From NCBI RefSeq assembly GCF_014643735.1, contig NZ_BMKA01000005.1, positions 108,824 through 172,823 of the forward strand: a DNA stretch of 64,000 bases. Reading direction: 5' to 3'. The translations under genes and the position numbers were made by a program. The notes beneath the pieces are model-generated. The model ran no database searches. It was not told the origin of the DNA and saw only the letters and a list, made by a program, of their open reading frames with translations. The stretch is from Neptunicoccus cionae (lineage in GTDB: Bacteria > Pseudomonadota > Alphaproteobacteria > Rhodobacterales > Rhodobacteraceae). Shown here piece by piece: positions 8,818 to 19,132 of this stretch (the stretch's first letter is position 1; every line of letters starts with the position of its first letter).

Positions 8818-10251
8818 TTAGGAAATATTCGCCAGAAGCTGGTTCACACTGTCCTTGGCATCACCGTAAAGCATCCGTGTGTTCTCTTTGAAGAACAGCG
8901 GGTTCTCGATGCCGGAATAGCCTGTCCCCTGCCCGCGTTTGGACACGATGACGTTCTTGGCTTTCCAGACCTCCAGTACCGGCATCCCCGCGATAGGGGA
9001 GTTCGGATCCTCTTGTGCAGCTGGATTAACGATGTCGTTGGAGCCGATGATCATAACCACATCCGTTTCAGGGAAGTCGTCGTTGATTTCATCCATCTCC
9101 AGCACGATGTCGTAAGGCACCTTAGCCTCGGCCAGCAGCACGTTCATGTGGCCCGGCAAACGCCCTGCAACAGGGTGGATACCAAAACGCACGTTCTTGC
9201 CTTTTGCCCGCAGACGATTGGTCAGTTCCGATACGGCTTGCTGGGCTTGCGCCACCGCCATGCCATAGCCCGGAACGATGATCACAGAGTCCGCATCATC
9301 CAGCTGTGCAGCAACAGTTGCAGCATCAGTTGCGATCTGCTCACCCTCAACAGCCATTTGTTCACCGGCAGGACCACCAAAGCCCCCAAGGATCACGCTG
9401 ATGAAAGAGCGGTTCATCGCCTTACACATGATGTAGGACAGAATCGCACCCGAAGAACCAACCAACGCACCGACCACGATCAGCAGATCGTTGCCAAGGC
9501 TGAAACCAATCGCCGCAGCTGCCCAACCGGAGTAGCTGTTCAACATGGACACAACCACAGGCATATCCGCGCCGCCGATCCCCATGATCAGGTGATACCC
9601 GATAAACAAAGCTGCCAGTGTCATGATCGCCAGCGGGACAAAACCACCGGTGTTGAAGTACCAGACCAGACAGATCAGCGACAGCAGTGCTGCCCCTGCG
9701 TTCAGCATATGACCACCCGGCAGTTTCGTTGCAGCACTGCCCACACGGCCCGCCAGCTTGCCATAGGCAATAACCGAACCTGTAAACGTGACCGCACCGA
9801 TAAAGATGCCAAGGAAGACTTCAACCCGCAGGATGGAAATCTCCAGCGCGTCTTTCTTGGCCAGCAGGGCTGCGAAACCCTCTAGGCTTTTCTTGGCGGT
9901 GTCATCCATCGCCAATACGTTGCCCATTTCTATATGCGCGTTAAAGCCTACAAAGACCGCCGCAAGCCCCACGAGAGAGTGCATCGCCGCAACCAGTTCC
10001 GGCATTTGTGTCATCTGCACGCGGTTGGCCAGTTGCCAGCCGATCACGCCGCCACCGGCGATCAGGACCAAAGACAGCAGCCACAGCCCCGAACCGGGGC
10101 CGACCAGCGTTGCAAAAACAGCCAGCGCCATCCCTGCAATGCCATACCAGACAGCGCGTTTTGCGCTTTCCTGACCGGACAATCCGCCCAGTGACAGGAT
10201 GAAAAGAACAGCCGCAACAACGTAAGCGGCGGTGGTAAATCCAAATTCCAT
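8818..10251 (-). CDS. pntB: NAD(P)+ transhydrogenase subunit beta PntB
   Basis: The 477-residue beta subunit of the proton-pumping transhydrogenase, which transfers hydride from NADH to NADP+ using the proton gradient. The first ~290 residues form a block of transmembrane helices ([19 protein letters not shown] onward), and the C-terminal ~180 residues are the NADP(H)-binding domain III, with [15 protein letters not shown] as the dinucleotide loop and [11 protein letters not shown] near the end. It follows pntA by 15 bases in one operon and supplies cytosolic NADPH. It ends at a bidirectional terminator. Confidence 0.97.
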   Translation of the reverse strand: MEFGFTTAAYVVAAVLFILSLGGLSGQESAKRAVWYGIAGMALAVFATLVGPGSGLWLLSLVLIAGGGVIGWQLANRVQMTQMPELVAAMHSLVGLAAVFVGFNAHIEMGNVLAMDDTAKKSLEGFAALLAKKDALEISILRVEVFLGIFIGAVTFTGSVIAYGKLAGRVGSAATKLPGGHMLNAGAALLSLICLVWYFNTGGFVPLAIMTLAALFIGYHLIMGIGGADMPVVVSMLNSYSGWAAAAIGFSLGNDLLIVVGALVGSSGAILSYIMCKAMNRSFISVILGGFGGPAGEQMAVEGEQIATDAATVAAQLDDADSVIIVPGYGMAVAQAQQAVSELTNRLRAKGKNVRFGIHPVAGRLPGHMNVLLAEAKVPYDIVLEMDEINDDFPETDVVMIIGSNDIVNPAAQEDPNSPIAGMPVLEVWKAKNVIVSKRGQGTGYSGIENPLFFKENTRMLYGDAKDSVNQLLANIS

Positions 10252-10266
10252 AGTACCTTCCTCCGA

Positions 10267-11841
10267 TTACGATTTCTGGAACATGGCGAGCATTCGCCGT
10301 GTCACCATGAAGCCGCCAAAGATGTTAATACCGGCCATAAAGACCGAGAGTGCCGCCAGCAGGATCACAAGGAAACTCCCCGATCCGATCTGCATCAAAG
10401 CGCCCAGAATGATGATCGACGAAATCGCATTCGTGACCGCCATCAGTGGTGTGTGCAGGCTGTGCGCCACGCCCCAGATGACCTGAAAGCCGACAAAGAC
10501 CGCCAGAACAAACACGATAAAGTGCTGCATAAAGCTCGCCGGAGCCACAAGGCCCACGCCAAGGATCAACGCACCGCCAACCGCCAGCAGAGTAACCTGA
10601 TTGCGGGTCTCGGTCCGGAACGCAGCCGCTTCTGCAGCCTTTTTCTCTTCCGCTGTCAGTTCTTTGACTGCTTCCTTGGGCTTTTGCGCCGCGATCGCCT
10701 TTACCTTCGGCGGCGGTGGCGGGAAGGTGATATCGCCTTCAAAGCTCGCCGTGGCCCCTCGGATCACATCGTCTTCCATGTTGTGATTGACCACACCGTC
10801 TTTTTCCGGTGTGAGATCAGTCATCATGTGACGGATATTGGTGGAATAAAGGGTCGAAGACTGCGCAGCCATACGCGATGGGAAATCCGTGTAACCCACA
10901 ATGGTCACACCATTTTCCGACACGATCTTTTCATCAGGAACTGTCAGGTCACAGTTGCCGCCCCGCTCTGCTGCAAGGTCGACCACCACGGAACCTGCCT
11001 TTTGCAAGGCCACCATATCGGCGGTCCACAGCTTGGGCGCATCACGGCCCGGAATAAGCGCGGTAGTGATGACGATGTCCATCTCCGGCGCCAGTTCGCG
11101 GAACTTGGCAAGCTGGGCCTCGCGGAATTCGGGGCTGGAGGGGGCCGCATAGCCGCCAGTCTCAGCACCGTCCTTGGCGTCCTCCTCAAATTCAAGGAAC
11201 ACAAATTCTGCGCCCATGGATTCAATCTGTTCGGCCACTTCGGGGCGCACGTCAAATGCATAAACCTGTGCGCCAAGCGACGTCGCAGCACCAATTGCCG
11301 CCAGACCGGCCACACCGGCACCGACAACCAGAACCTTGGCAGGCGGAACCTTACCCGCAGCTGTCACCTGACCGGTAAAGAAACGGCCAAAGTTGTTACC
11401 CGCTTCCATCACCGCCCGGTAGCCCGCGATATTGGCCATAGAGGACAGCGCGTCCATCTTTTGCGCCCGCGAAATACGTGGAACCATGTCCATCGCAATC
11501 ACATGAGCACCTTTTTTATTGGCCGCTTCCAGCAGTTCGGTGTTCTGCCCCGGATAGAAGAAAGAAATCAGCGTCTGACCCTTGCGCAGACGTTTCAGTT
11601 CGATCTCCTCTGGGGGGCGAACCTTGGCGACAATATCGGCCGTTTTATACAGCGCCGCAGCGGTTTTCACCACTTCCACGCCAGCCGCTTTGTAATCCTC
11701 GTCAGAGAAACGCGCCTTTGCGCCCGCCCCTGCTTCGATGACACATTCATAGCCAAGCTTTTGCAACTGTCGTGCAGAGTCCGGCGTCATTGCCACTCTT
11801 GCTTCGTTCTCGAAAATCTCTTTGGGAGTTCCGATGCGCAT
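10267..11841 (-). CDS. pntA: NAD(P)+ transhydrogenase subunit alpha PntA
   Basis: A 524-residue alpha subunit. The N-terminal ~380 residues bind NAD(H): [20 protein letters not shown] is the alanine-dehydrogenase-like start and [17 protein letters not shown] is the Rossmann loop. A Lys/Ala-rich linker leads to about four C-terminal transmembrane helices, so the alpha1 and alpha2 parts that are split in some alphaproteobacteria are fused here. AAAGGAGG five bases before the ATG at 11841 fixes the start; the open frame continues 63 codons further upstream without support. pntB follows after 15 bases. Confidence 0.97.
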   Translation of the reverse strand: MRIGTPKEIFENEARVAMTPDSARQLQKLGYECVIEAGAGAKARFSDEDYKAAGVEVVKTAAALYKTADIVAKVRPPEEIELKRLRKGQTLISFFYPGQNTELLEAANKKGAHVIAMDMVPRISRAQKMDALSSMANIAGYRAVMEAGNNFGRFFTGQVTAAGKVPPAKVLVVGAGVAGLAAIGAATSLGAQVYAFDVRPEVAEQIESMGAEFVFLEFEEDAKDGAETGGYAAPSSPEFREAQLAKFRELAPEMDIVITTALIPGRDAPKLWTADMVALQKAGSVVVDLAAERGGNCDLTVPDEKIVSENGVTIVGYTDFPSRMAAQSSTLYSTNIRHMMTDLTPEKDGVVNHNMEDDVIRGATASFEGDITFPPPPPKVKAIAAQKPKEAVKELTAEEKKAAEAAAFRTETRNQVTLLAVGGALILGVGLVAPASFMQHFIVFVLAVFVGFQVIWGVAHSLHTPLMAVTNAISSIIILGALMQIGSGSFLVILLAALSVFMAGINIFGGFMVTRRMLAMFQKS

Positions 11842-12212
11842 GACAAACCTCCTTTGTTCAAGCGTTGCGACCGGGTCTCCGCCCCGAACGGGCAAAACCG
11901 GCGCACATTTATACATCACTGAATTTGGATAACAGGATTCGATCACGAGTACATGCGGCAATCTGCCCGAAAACCCCATATATCTCCCTAATTTCTGCAT
12001 AAATAACGGGCGAATCCCCAGCAAAGCCAAAACGCAGAGTTCTAACGTTACGTCGTGAATTGCGTAGACACCTTAAAATTTATGCAAAGAAACCGACCAA
12101 CAAGGGAAATATTGTTAGGCAGCGAATCAAAAATACGCGCAACCTTCTCACGAAAAAAGGCCACGGAGTCCTCCGCAGCCCTGTTTCAATGTTCCAAAAA
12201 TACTCAGGAAAC
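11842..12212. other. Intergenic region upstream of pntA
   Basis: A 371-base stretch between the pntA start and the end of yebC. It is A/T-rich in the middle and should contain the pntAB promoter (for example a TATAAAT-like element near 11908-11914 on the minus strand). I see no gene; open frames here are extensions of pntA or antisense shadows. Confidence 0.45.
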
Positions 12213-12953
12213 TTACAGCTGTTCCATGATCTCGTCAGAGATTTCAAAGTTCGCTGTCACGTTCTGAACATCATCATCGTCTTCCAGCGCAGAAATCAGA
12301 CGCATTAGTTTTTCTGCCCCTTCAAGATCCAGTTCGGTCGTGGTTGTCGGCTTCCAGATCAGTTTGGAGGATTCAGATTCTCCCAGCTTTTCTTCCAGCG
12401 CATTACTGACTTCGTTCAGATCGGTGAACTCGCAGTAGATTTCATGGCCTTCTTCCGTGCTTTCCACATCTTCCGCGCCCGCTTCGATTGCAGCTTCGAA
12501 AACAGTATCCGCATCGCCCACCGCAGCAGGATAAGCCACCAGCCCTTTACGCTCGAACATGAAGGAGACGGCGCCGGTTTCAGCCAGATTGCCACCGGAT
12601 TTTGTGAAGGTGGAGCGCACGGTTGATGCGGTGCGGTTTTTGTTGTCGGTCATGGCTTCGACAATTACGGCGACACCAGCGGGGCCATAACCCTCGTAGC
12701 GGATTTCCTCGTAATTCTCGCCGTCTTGTGCCGACGCCTTGTTGATAGCGCGATCAATCACGTCCTTGGGGACGGATTTACCTTTGGCTTCTTTTACAGC
12801 CAACCGCAGACGCGGGTTTTTCTCGGGATCGGGGTCGCCCATCTTGGCGGCAACGGTGATCTCTTTGGCCAGCTTTGAAAACAGCTTGGAGCGCACAGCG
12901 TCCTGACGTCCCTTGCGGTGCTGGATATTTGCCCATTTGGAATGGCCTGCCAT
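12213..12953 (-). CDS. YebC/PmpR-family protein
   Basis: A 246-residue member of the YebC family, originally described as DNA-binding regulators and in several cases shown to help ribosomes translate proline stretches. The start [19 protein letters not shown] is the highly conserved family N-terminus; [21 protein letters not shown] marks the second domain. GGAGGA precedes the ATG at 12953; the open frame runs 54 codons further with no support. Length is typical. It is divergent from the LysE-family exporter and appears monocistronic; it is not next to ruvABC here. Confidence 0.95.
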   Translation of the reverse strand: MAGHSKWANIQHRKGRQDAVRSKLFSKLAKEITVAAKMGDPDPEKNPRLRLAVKEAKGKSVPKDVIDRAINKASAQDGENYEEIRYEGYGPAGVAVIVEAMTDNKNRTASTVRSTFTKSGGNLAETGAVSFMFERKGLVAYPAAVGDADTVFEAAIEAGAEDVESTEEGHEIYCEFTDLNEVSNALEEKLGESESSKLIWKPTTTTELDLEGAEKLMRLISALEDDDDVQNVTANFEISDEIMEQL

Positions 12954-13118
12954 GTTTCCTCCGGCGTAAAATATGTCTTTGGGGTGTCTATAAATGCTCC
13001 CCCGTAAAGGGGCAAGCGCCTCGACAAACTTGCAAAACACCCCTTTTTGGGGGTCGCAACGGCTTTGCGCAGATATTACCCGTTTCCCCTCAGCGCTATT
13101 CCAGCAATAAAGCACCTT

Positions 13119-13715
13119 ATGGATTACGCATTAATACCCGCTTTGGCCGGTTTCGCCTTTGTCTCCTCGATCACACCGGGGCCAAATAACTTGATGCTAA
13201 TGGCATCCGGGGCCAACTTCGGTTTTGCGCGGTCTATTCCCCATATGCTGGGGATCGGGATCGGGTTTACCGTGATGATCCTACTGGTGGGTCTGGGGCT
13301 GATCGGTCTGTTTGATCTGTTTCCGCTCTCCTACACTCTGCTGAAAATCTTCAGCATCGCTTATCTGTGCTGGCTGGCCTGGAAGATTGCCAATGCAGCC
13401 CCGCCAAAGGCCGGAGAGTCCGGCGGCGTTCCGATGACTTTCATTCAGGCGGCGCTGTTCCAATGGGTTAATCCCAAAGCGTGGTCCATGGCCCTGACGG
13501 CAATCACGGCCTACGCGCCAGAGCGCACGGTCGGGTCCATCGTGCTGGTCGGGCTGGTGTTCGGGATTATTAACCTGCCTTGTGTCAGCACATGGACCGT
13601 CATGGGTCAGCAAATCCGCCGCATACTAAATCGGCCCCGCTGGCTGCGGGCATTCAATATCTTTATGGCGCTGTTGCTGGTGCTCTCTGCCCTTCCCGTT
13701 TTGTTGATAAAGTAG
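13119..13715 (+). CDS. LysE/RhtB-family amino-acid exporter
   Basis: A 198-residue inner-membrane protein with about six hydrophobic segments. The N-terminal [20 protein letters not shown] is the LysE-family signature loop (TPGPN), and [13 protein letters not shown] matches the conserved mid-protein NPKA motif. These proteins export amino acids or derivatives such as homoserine, threonine or lysine; the substrate cannot be told here. The ATG at 13119 is placed just before the first helix; an upstream extension overlaps the divergent yebC leader. Confidence 0.9.
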   Translation: MDYALIPALAGFAFVSSITPGPNNLMLMASGANFGFARSIPHMLGIGIGFTVMILLVGLGLIGLFDLFPLSYTLLKIFSIAYLCWLAWKIANAAPPKAGESGGVPMTFIQAALFQWVNPKAWSMALTAITAYAPERTVGSIVLVGLVFGIINLPCVSTWTVMGQQIRRILNRPRWLRAFNIFMALLLVLSALPVLLIK

Positions 13716-13770
13716 ACTCACTGCGCTCCGCGCGGGGATATTTGGGGAAAATGGCGCCGAAAAGGATGAC

Positions 13771-13787
13771 CTCCCGTGGATCGGGAG
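13771..13787 (+). promoter_or_regulatory. Hairpin enclosing the SLC13 ribosome-binding site
   Basis: CTCCCG-TGGAT-CGGGAG forms a compact hairpin. Its 3' arm contains the GGGAG ribosome-binding site that lies 7 bases before the TTG at 13795 and 13 bases before the ATG at 13801. When folded, the site would be hidden, suggesting translational control, though the stem is only six pairs. Confidence 0.4.
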
Positions 13788-13794
13788 CTAAGTC

Positions 13795-15579
13795 TTGAGT
13801 ATGACCACTGATCAAATCCTGCTGTTCGTCATCTTTGCCTGTGTCTTCGGCCTGCTGCTTTGGGGGCGGTATCGCTATGATCTTGTCGCCTTTGGCGCCC
13901 TGCTGGTCGGGGTATTGATCGGCGTTGTCCCCGCAAACGAGGCGTTTTCCGGTTTTGGCCATCCCGCGACACTGGTGGTGGCCTTGGTGCTGATTGTGTC
14001 CGCAGGTTTGGTCAATTCAGGCGCAGTGGGGCTGATCACCCGGGCGCTGGTGGACAGCTCTCGCGGGCTTGGCGCACATATTGCGATCATGGGAAGCGTG
14101 GGTGCGGTTCTGTCGGCTTTTATGAACAATGTCGCAGCGCTCGCCCTGCTGATGCCGGTCGATCTGCAAACTGCGAAAAAGGCCAAGCGGGCGGCGCGTT
14201 TGTCGCTGATGCCCCTGTCTTTCGCCACTATTCTTGGGGGGATGGTGACGATGATCGGCACACCGCCCAACATTATTATCGCCACCATCCGCGAGGATTC
14301 GCTGGGCGAGGCTTTCAAGATGTTCGACTTTGCACCAGTCGGTCTGGTGGCCGCGATCAGCGGATTGCTGTTTGTTTCAACCATCGGCTGGCGCCTGATC
14401 CCGCAGATGGATGACGGATCGCCGGTGGAAAAGTTGCTGGACAATGCCAATTACATCGCCGAACTGACTGTCCCGCATGACAGCGATTTGATCGGAAAGA
14501 CGCCTTTTGATCTGTCAGAGGAAGCCGAGAAAGCCGACATCGCCATTATCGGTGTGATCCGCGAAGGGCGGCGGCTTTATGGTAACGCCCGTTATCGCAA
14601 GCTGCTGGCCGGTGATGCGCTGGTGCTTGAGGCGCGGCCCGAAGCGCTGGACGAGTTTCGCAGCGCTGTGAAACTGGATTTCGATGAAGAACGCCGTCAG
14701 GAAAAGGTCAAAGCCGCTGGCGAGGGGCTTGCCCTGACCGAAGTCGTCGTGACCGAGCACAGCCGGATTGCGGGGAAGTCCTCTCTGTCTATCGGTTTGA
14801 ACTGGCGCCAGAATACCATCCTGATGGGGATTTCACGCAACGGCAAACCGATCCGCAGTCAGGTGCGGCGCACCAATATTCAAGCGGGTGACATCCTGTT
14901 GCTGCTGACGCCCAAAGCAACGCAGAACCACGTAGTGGACTGGCTCGGCTGCCTGCCGTTGGTTGAACGTGGCTTGCAGGTGACGCAGGACGAAAAGACC
15001 TGGCTCGCCATTGGTATTTTCGCGGCCGCTGTTGTCGCGGCCTCCTTCGGGCTGGTCTATCTGCCAGTCGCGCTTGGCGTGGTGGTGGCTTTGTTCACCC
15101 TGACCCGCATCGTCCCCTTGAACGAGGTCTATACCCACGTGGAATGGCCTGTCGTTGTGTTGCTCGGCTCTATGATCCCGCTTGGCGTTGCGCTGGAAAC
15201 CTCGGGCGGGACGGAGCTGATTGCCAACTCCTTGATCGGGCTGACGGAAGGGATGCCTGCTTGGGTGATCCTGACCGTTCTGATGATCGTGACCATGACC
15301 CTGTCAGATGTGCTGAACAACACAGCGACCACCATCGTGGCTGCCCCCGTGGGGATCAAAATGGCGCAAAGCCTTGGGGTGAACCCTGATCCTTTCCTGA
15401 TGGCCGTGGCGGTTGCGGCGTCCTGTGCGTTCCTTACCCCGATCGGGCATAAGAACAACACGCTGATCCTCGGCCCCGGTGGCTACCGTTTTGGAGATTA
15501 CTGGCGCACGGGTCTGCCGCTGGAAATCCTGATCGTGGCCGTCAGCATCCCTGCAATCCTGTTCTTCTGGCCGCTCTGA
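13795..15579 (+). CDS. SLC13-family permease with TrkA-C domains (copy 1)
   Basis: A 594-residue inner-membrane carrier of the ArsB/NhaD-DASS (SLC13) group, which moves anions such as dicarboxylates or sulfate, often with Na+. N-terminal and C-terminal helical bundles flank a soluble middle (residues ~205-370) with two TrkA-C (RCK_C) repeats, e.g. VVVTEHSRIAGKSSL. The helical-hairpin signatures are ATILGGMVTMIGTPPNII and, near the end, CAFLTPIGHKNNTLILGPGG. The start may be TTG at 13795 (better spacing from GGGAG) or ATG at 13801. It converges with a paralog of nearly equal length 12 bases away. Substrate unknown. Confidence 0.9.
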   Translation: MSMTTDQILLFVIFACVFGLLLWGRYRYDLVAFGALLVGVLIGVVPANEAFSGFGHPATLVVALVLIVSAGLVNSGAVGLITRALVDSSRGLGAHIAIMGSVGAVLSAFMNNVAALALLMPVDLQTAKKAKRAARLSLMPLSFATILGGMVTMIGTPPNIIIATIREDSLGEAFKMFDFAPVGLVAAISGLLFVSTIGWRLIPQMDDGSPVEKLLDNANYIAELTVPHDSDLIGKTPFDLSEEAEKADIAIIGVIREGRRLYGNARYRKLLAGDALVLEARPEALDEFRSAVKLDFDEERRQEKVKAAGEGLALTEVVVTEHSRIAGKSSLSIGLNWRQNTILMGISRNGKPIRSQVRRTNIQAGDILLLLTPKATQNHVVDWLGCLPLVERGLQVTQDEKTWLAIGIFAAAVVAASFGLVYLPVALGVVVALFTLTRIVPLNEVYTHVEWPVVVLLGSMIPLGVALETSGGTELIANSLIGLTEGMPAWVILTVLMIVTMTLSDVLNNTATTIVAAPVGIKMAQSLGVNPDPFLMAVAVAASCAFLTPIGHKNNTLILGPGGYRFGDYWRTGLPLEILIVAVSIPAILFFWPL

Positions 15580-15591
15580 CGCCCCCTGCCC

Positions 15592-17370
15592 TTACAACTC
15601 CCAGAACAGCGGGATCAGCGCACTGGCCAACAGGCCGACCGTGATATTCAGCGGCACGCCGATCTTTAGGAAATCGGTAAAGGCATAGCCCCCCGGACCG
15701 TAAACCAGCGTATTGGTCTGATAGCCAATCGGCGTGGCGAAAGACGCACTCGCCGCGACCATCACCGCAATCACCAGCGGGCGCGGATCAATCCCAAGCA
15801 CCGTAGCCAGCGCAATCGCAATCGGTGTCACCACCACAGCCACCGCGTTGTTGCTGACCAGCTCGGTCAAAACTGACGTCAGCAGGTAAATCGCCCAGAT
15901 CACAAAGAACGGCGGCAATCCGTGCAGAAGTGGCGCAACCCCGTTGGCCAGCAACGCCACCGCGCCAGATTCCTGCAAGGCGGACCCGATCCCCAGCATA
16001 GCAAAGATCAGCGCCAGCAAACGCCCGTCGATGGAGCTGAAAGCCTCATCCGCATCTATACATCGCAGCATCAGCACCGCAGCCACTGCCACAAGGGACA
16101 GCGCAAATATCGGCGCAACGCCGAGGGCCGACAGGATCACCACACCAGCCAGCATCAGGATCACAATCGGGGCATAGGCACGGCGGAACGGGCGCGCTTC
16201 GGGCATGGCGAGGTCGACCAGTTCCATTTCCTGTGCAAGGCGCTGGATGTCGTTTGGCGCACCTTCCAGCAGGATCGTGTCGCCCACCTCTACCACAATA
16301 TTGCCAATCTCGCGGCCAAGGTTCTGGTTCCGGCGATGCACCGCCATCGGATAAACCCCGAACCGTCGCCGCAGATTGAGCGAGGACAAACGCCGCCCGA
16401 TCATCCGGCACCCCGGTGTGATCAGCGCCTCAACCGTCGTGGTTTCGCGGTGGGACACCTTATCAGCAAGGATGACTTCCTTGTTCTCCTTCAAACCCAA
16501 AAGCTCGGTTATGCGCGTGCGAAGGACCACACGGTCACCGGCCACTAGGGTCACATCAGGAAACTGGAAGCGCAGTGTGTTGTCATTGCGCAGCACGTCC
16601 ATCACACGGCCGCCGTCCCGCTTGAAAGCATCCACTTGCAGCGGATTTTCCCCGATGAGGGCGCTATCTTCGGGGACGACCACCTCGGTGATGAACTTCA
16701 TGTTGGACTTGTCGCGCAACATCTCGGCCATCGTTTCGCGCTCGGGCAGCAGACGGGGCGCCATGACCCGCAGATAAATCGCACCGTATATCGCAAGGAT
16801 AATGGCCATCGGCGTGACTTCAAACAGGGAAAACGGCGCCAGTCCGTTGGCCCGCGCGACACCATCCACCAGCAGGTTGGTCGAGGTCCCGATCAGCGTC
16901 AACATGCCCCCGAAAATCGCCATATAGCTAAGTGGAATCAGCAGTTTCGAGGCTTTCACCTTCATCATCCGCGCCATTTGCAAAGCTACGGGGATCAGGA
17001 CCACGACCACAGGCGTGTTATTCATGAAGGCACTGGCCAAAACGGTGAAAATGCCCAACCCCGCCAGCACGGTTTTTGGCCGCGTCGCCCCCACCGTCGT
17101 GACCCAGTTAGACAGGCTGTAAAGCGCACCTGTCCGCACCAGCGCCCCTGACATGATGAACATGGCGGCAATGGTCCAAGGTGCAGGATTAGAGAAAACC
17201 TCCAGCGCTTTGGCATAGGGTAACACACCGGTAAGCAACAGGAACGCAACACCGCCAATGGCAACGACTTCGGTCGGGTATGTCTCCCGTACGAAGAGGA
17301 TGAACATGACCACAACAACCCCCATCGACAGCCAAGCATGCCAGGCCTGCGGGATGATTTCTTCAAGCAT
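15592..17370 (-). CDS. SLC13-family permease with TrkA-C domains (copy 2)
   Basis: A 592-residue paralog of the convergent neighbour: an N-terminal helical bundle, two TrkA-C domains at about residues 205-370, and a C-terminal bundle. The repeated hairpin motifs are GGMLTLIGTSTNLLVDGVA and ASFATPIGYQTNTLVYGPGG. In this copy the second motif has TNT in place of the first copy's NNT, and other substrate-site residues differ, so it probably handles a different anion. It starts MLEEIIPQAWHAWLSMGV with a clear first helix. Gene order does not reveal a pathway. Confidence 0.9.
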   Translation of the reverse strand: MLEEIIPQAWHAWLSMGVVVVMFILFVRETYPTEVVAIGGVAFLLLTGVLPYAKALEVFSNPAPWTIAAMFIMSGALVRTGALYSLSNWVTTVGATRPKTVLAGLGIFTVLASAFMNNTPVVVVLIPVALQMARMMKVKASKLLIPLSYMAIFGGMLTLIGTSTNLLVDGVARANGLAPFSLFEVTPMAIILAIYGAIYLRVMAPRLLPERETMAEMLRDKSNMKFITEVVVPEDSALIGENPLQVDAFKRDGGRVMDVLRNDNTLRFQFPDVTLVAGDRVVLRTRITELLGLKENKEVILADKVSHRETTTVEALITPGCRMIGRRLSSLNLRRRFGVYPMAVHRRNQNLGREIGNIVVEVGDTILLEGAPNDIQRLAQEMELVDLAMPEARPFRRAYAPIVILMLAGVVILSALGVAPIFALSLVAVAAVLMLRCIDADEAFSSIDGRLLALIFAMLGIGSALQESGAVALLANGVAPLLHGLPPFFVIWAIYLLTSVLTELVSNNAVAVVVTPIAIALATVLGIDPRPLVIAVMVAASASFATPIGYQTNTLVYGPGGYAFTDFLKIGVPLNITVGLLASALIPLFWEL

Positions 17371-17462
17371 GTGTTACGCCTTTTAAACTGCTGCGAAGCA
17401 GTGTGACCGAAGGGGGCGGTCCGCTCAAGCCTGTTCTTTGTGCACCAGACGAATGTCGCGTA

Positions 17463-18278
17463 TCAGGCGGGTACGGATTGGGACAAAGCCCCGCCAACAC
17501 GGATCTGGCAAACTTTGGTCGCAGCGCCCGTCCGGTCGTCGGTTTCCACGTAGACCCCAGACAGGGTCGCCTCGTTGTTGGCAGGAGTGAACCGTTCCTT
17601 GACCATTCCGGTCACAAAGCGGCGCAGCGGTTCGGTTTTCTCCATTCCGATAACGGAATGATAATCCCCGCACATGCCCGCATCCGATTGAAACGCGGTG
17701 CCTTTGGGCAGGATCATCGTGTCGGATGTCGGCACATGGGTGTGTGTCCCCACCACCAAGGACGCGCGCCCGTCGAGCCAGTGCCCCATGCCCATCTTTT
17801 CCGACGTTGCCTCGGCGTGGAAATCCACGATCACCGCATCCGCCATACCCCCACGGGGTGCGGTTTTAAGCACCTGATCAAGGGCGGAAAACGGATCGGC
17901 AAAAGGTTTTTTCATGAACACCTGACCCAGTGCCTGTGCCACAAAAACCTTGCGCCCGTTTTGCGCAGTAAACAGCCGCGCACCTTTACCGGGCGCTTGC
18001 GTTGCATAGTTCAGGGGGCGGATAATGCGGGGTTCTTGTTCGATAAAAGACAGCATTTCCTTTTGATCGAACGCATGGTCGCCAAGGGTCAGGCAATCCG
18101 CACCGGCATCCAGCAAAGCGCGGGCGTGAGAGGCGTTCAAACCAGCCCCGCTCGTCGCGTTCTCGCCGTTCACCACAACGAAATCCAGTTTCCAGTCTGT
18201 CCGCAAACCGGCCAGCCGCTCCAATATGGCCCGGCGTCCCGCGCGGCCCATGACATCACCTAAAAAGAGTAGTTTCAT
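17463..18278 (-). CDS. TIGR00282-family metallophosphoesterase (YmdB-like)
   Basis: A 271-residue calcineurin-like phosphoesterase; the Bacillus homolog YmdB hydrolyses 2',3'-cyclic nucleotides. Metal ligands appear in order: LFLGDVMGRAG (D8), VVVNGENATSG (N and E), LGDHAFD (H), IVDFHAEATSE (H) and VVGTHTHVPTSDT (HxH). Length equals the family. No signal peptide, so cytosolic. It is 38 bases downstream of the 5-formyl-THF cyclo-ligase gene in the same direction, so the two are probably cotranscribed, an arrangement common in alphaproteobacteria. Confidence 0.92.
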   Translation of the reverse strand: MKLLFLGDVMGRAGRRAILERLAGLRTDWKLDFVVVNGENATSGAGLNASHARALLDAGADCLTLGDHAFDQKEMLSFIEQEPRIIRPLNYATQAPGKGARLFTAQNGRKVFVAQALGQVFMKKPFADPFSALDQVLKTAPRGGMADAVIVDFHAEATSEKMGMGHWLDGRASLVVGTHTHVPTSDTMILPKGTAFQSDAGMCGDYHSVIGMEKTEPLRRFVTGMVKERFTPANNEATLSGVYVETDDRTGAATKVCQIRVGGALSQSVPA

Positions 18279-18316
18279 AAGGTATATGCGATACTGCCAG
18301 TGCGCCCGAAGTGCAA

Positions 18317-18880
18317 TTAAAAACGCAGGATCTCGGACTCTGTCACAACCGCGTCGAGCCGGTAATCCGTCGGCTCAACCGGCACCTCGCTGACGTGCTG
18401 GGCGCTATAGGCGAAACCGATCCCGACCACAGGTTTCTCCGCGCGTAGTGCCTCAAACGTGCGATCATAAAAACCGCCGCCATAGCCGAGCCTGTAGCCA
18501 CGGGAATCAAACGTCAGCAGCGGAGAGATCACCAGATCAGGCTGCAAACGCGCCCCGGCTGCTGGAACCAGCGCGCCAAAGGTGCCTTCGACCATTTCGC
18601 AATCAGGGGCCCACTCCACAAAAGCCAGCGGCTGGCCCTGAGCGTCGATCACCGGCACACAAAGCTTTTTGCCCTGCGCGTGCAGGTCTTTCATTGCCGG
18701 CGTAGGATCAATCTCGGTGCGCATTGCCATATAGGCAGAGATAATCTCGGCCTCAGGGTAACGGGCGATTTCCTCAAGCAGGTTCTCGTTCGCTGCACCG
18801 TCCAGCCCCGTATTATGCACCCCGGATCTCGTAGCGAATGCCGCTTTGCGAGCCTCTGCCTTGATTTGTGAAATATCCAT
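18317..18880 (-). CDS. 5-formyltetrahydrofolate cyclo-ligase
   Basis: A 187-residue enzyme that converts 5-formyl-THF to 5,10-methenyl-THF using ATP, returning the dead-end folate to the one-carbon pool. The ATP-binding signature is visible as FDSRGYRLGYGGGFYDRTF near residues 130-148, with PLLTF just before it. Length matches YgfA/MTHFS. The upstream leader (18959-19078) contains a candidate 6S RNA, in line with the known ssrS-ygfA linkage in many proteobacteria. Confidence 0.94.
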   Translation of the reverse strand: MDISQIKAEARKAAFATRSGVHNTGLDGAANENLLEEIARYPEAEIISAYMAMRTEIDPTPAMKDLHAQGKKLCVPVIDAQGQPLAFVEWAPDCEMVEGTFGALVPAAGARLQPDLVISPLLTFDSRGYRLGYGGGFYDRTFEALRAEKPVVGIGFAYSAQHVSEVPVEPTDYRLDAVVTESEILRF

Positions 18881-18958
18881 CGGGCACCTCGCTTCAATGT
18901 TCCTGAAATACTCCCGCCGGATGCGGAATATCCTTTAAATCAAGCGCTGTCACAAATG

Positions 18959-19078
18959 CCCTGAGATTTCAATCGTTCTTTAAAGAGCGCGGTAGCATCT
19001 CCGCGCGGTCCGGAGTTTTCCGGTCAGTGCCATCTGCGTTTTGAACAATGCACCAGTTAAAGGAAGAGTCTCAGAGGG
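18959..19078 (-). ncRNA. ssrS: Candidate 6S RNA (ssrS)
   Basis: Read on the minus strand, a 120-base segment opens CCCTCTGAGA and ends TCTCAGGG, which pair as a closing stem with a 2-base bulge. Between them are two GC-rich hairpins (CCGGA-AAAC-TCCGG and GCGCGG-AGATGCTA-CCGCGC). A GATAAAAGT element just upstream could be a -10 box. It lies immediately ahead of the 5-formyl-THF cyclo-ligase gene, where ssrS is found in many proteobacteria. The length is short for alphaproteobacterial 6S RNA (about 150-160) and no primary-sequence match was made, so this is an inference. Confidence 0.4.
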
Positions 19079-19132
19079 ATACTTTTATCGAGAGCCGGTT
19101 GAAACTTAAATATTTGAGTCTCAGCGATTCTC

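Noticed and set aside
10453-11922. 489-residue plus-strand open frame over pntA
   Set aside because: Antisense to pntA, which has complete motifs and ribosome site; no family resemblance.
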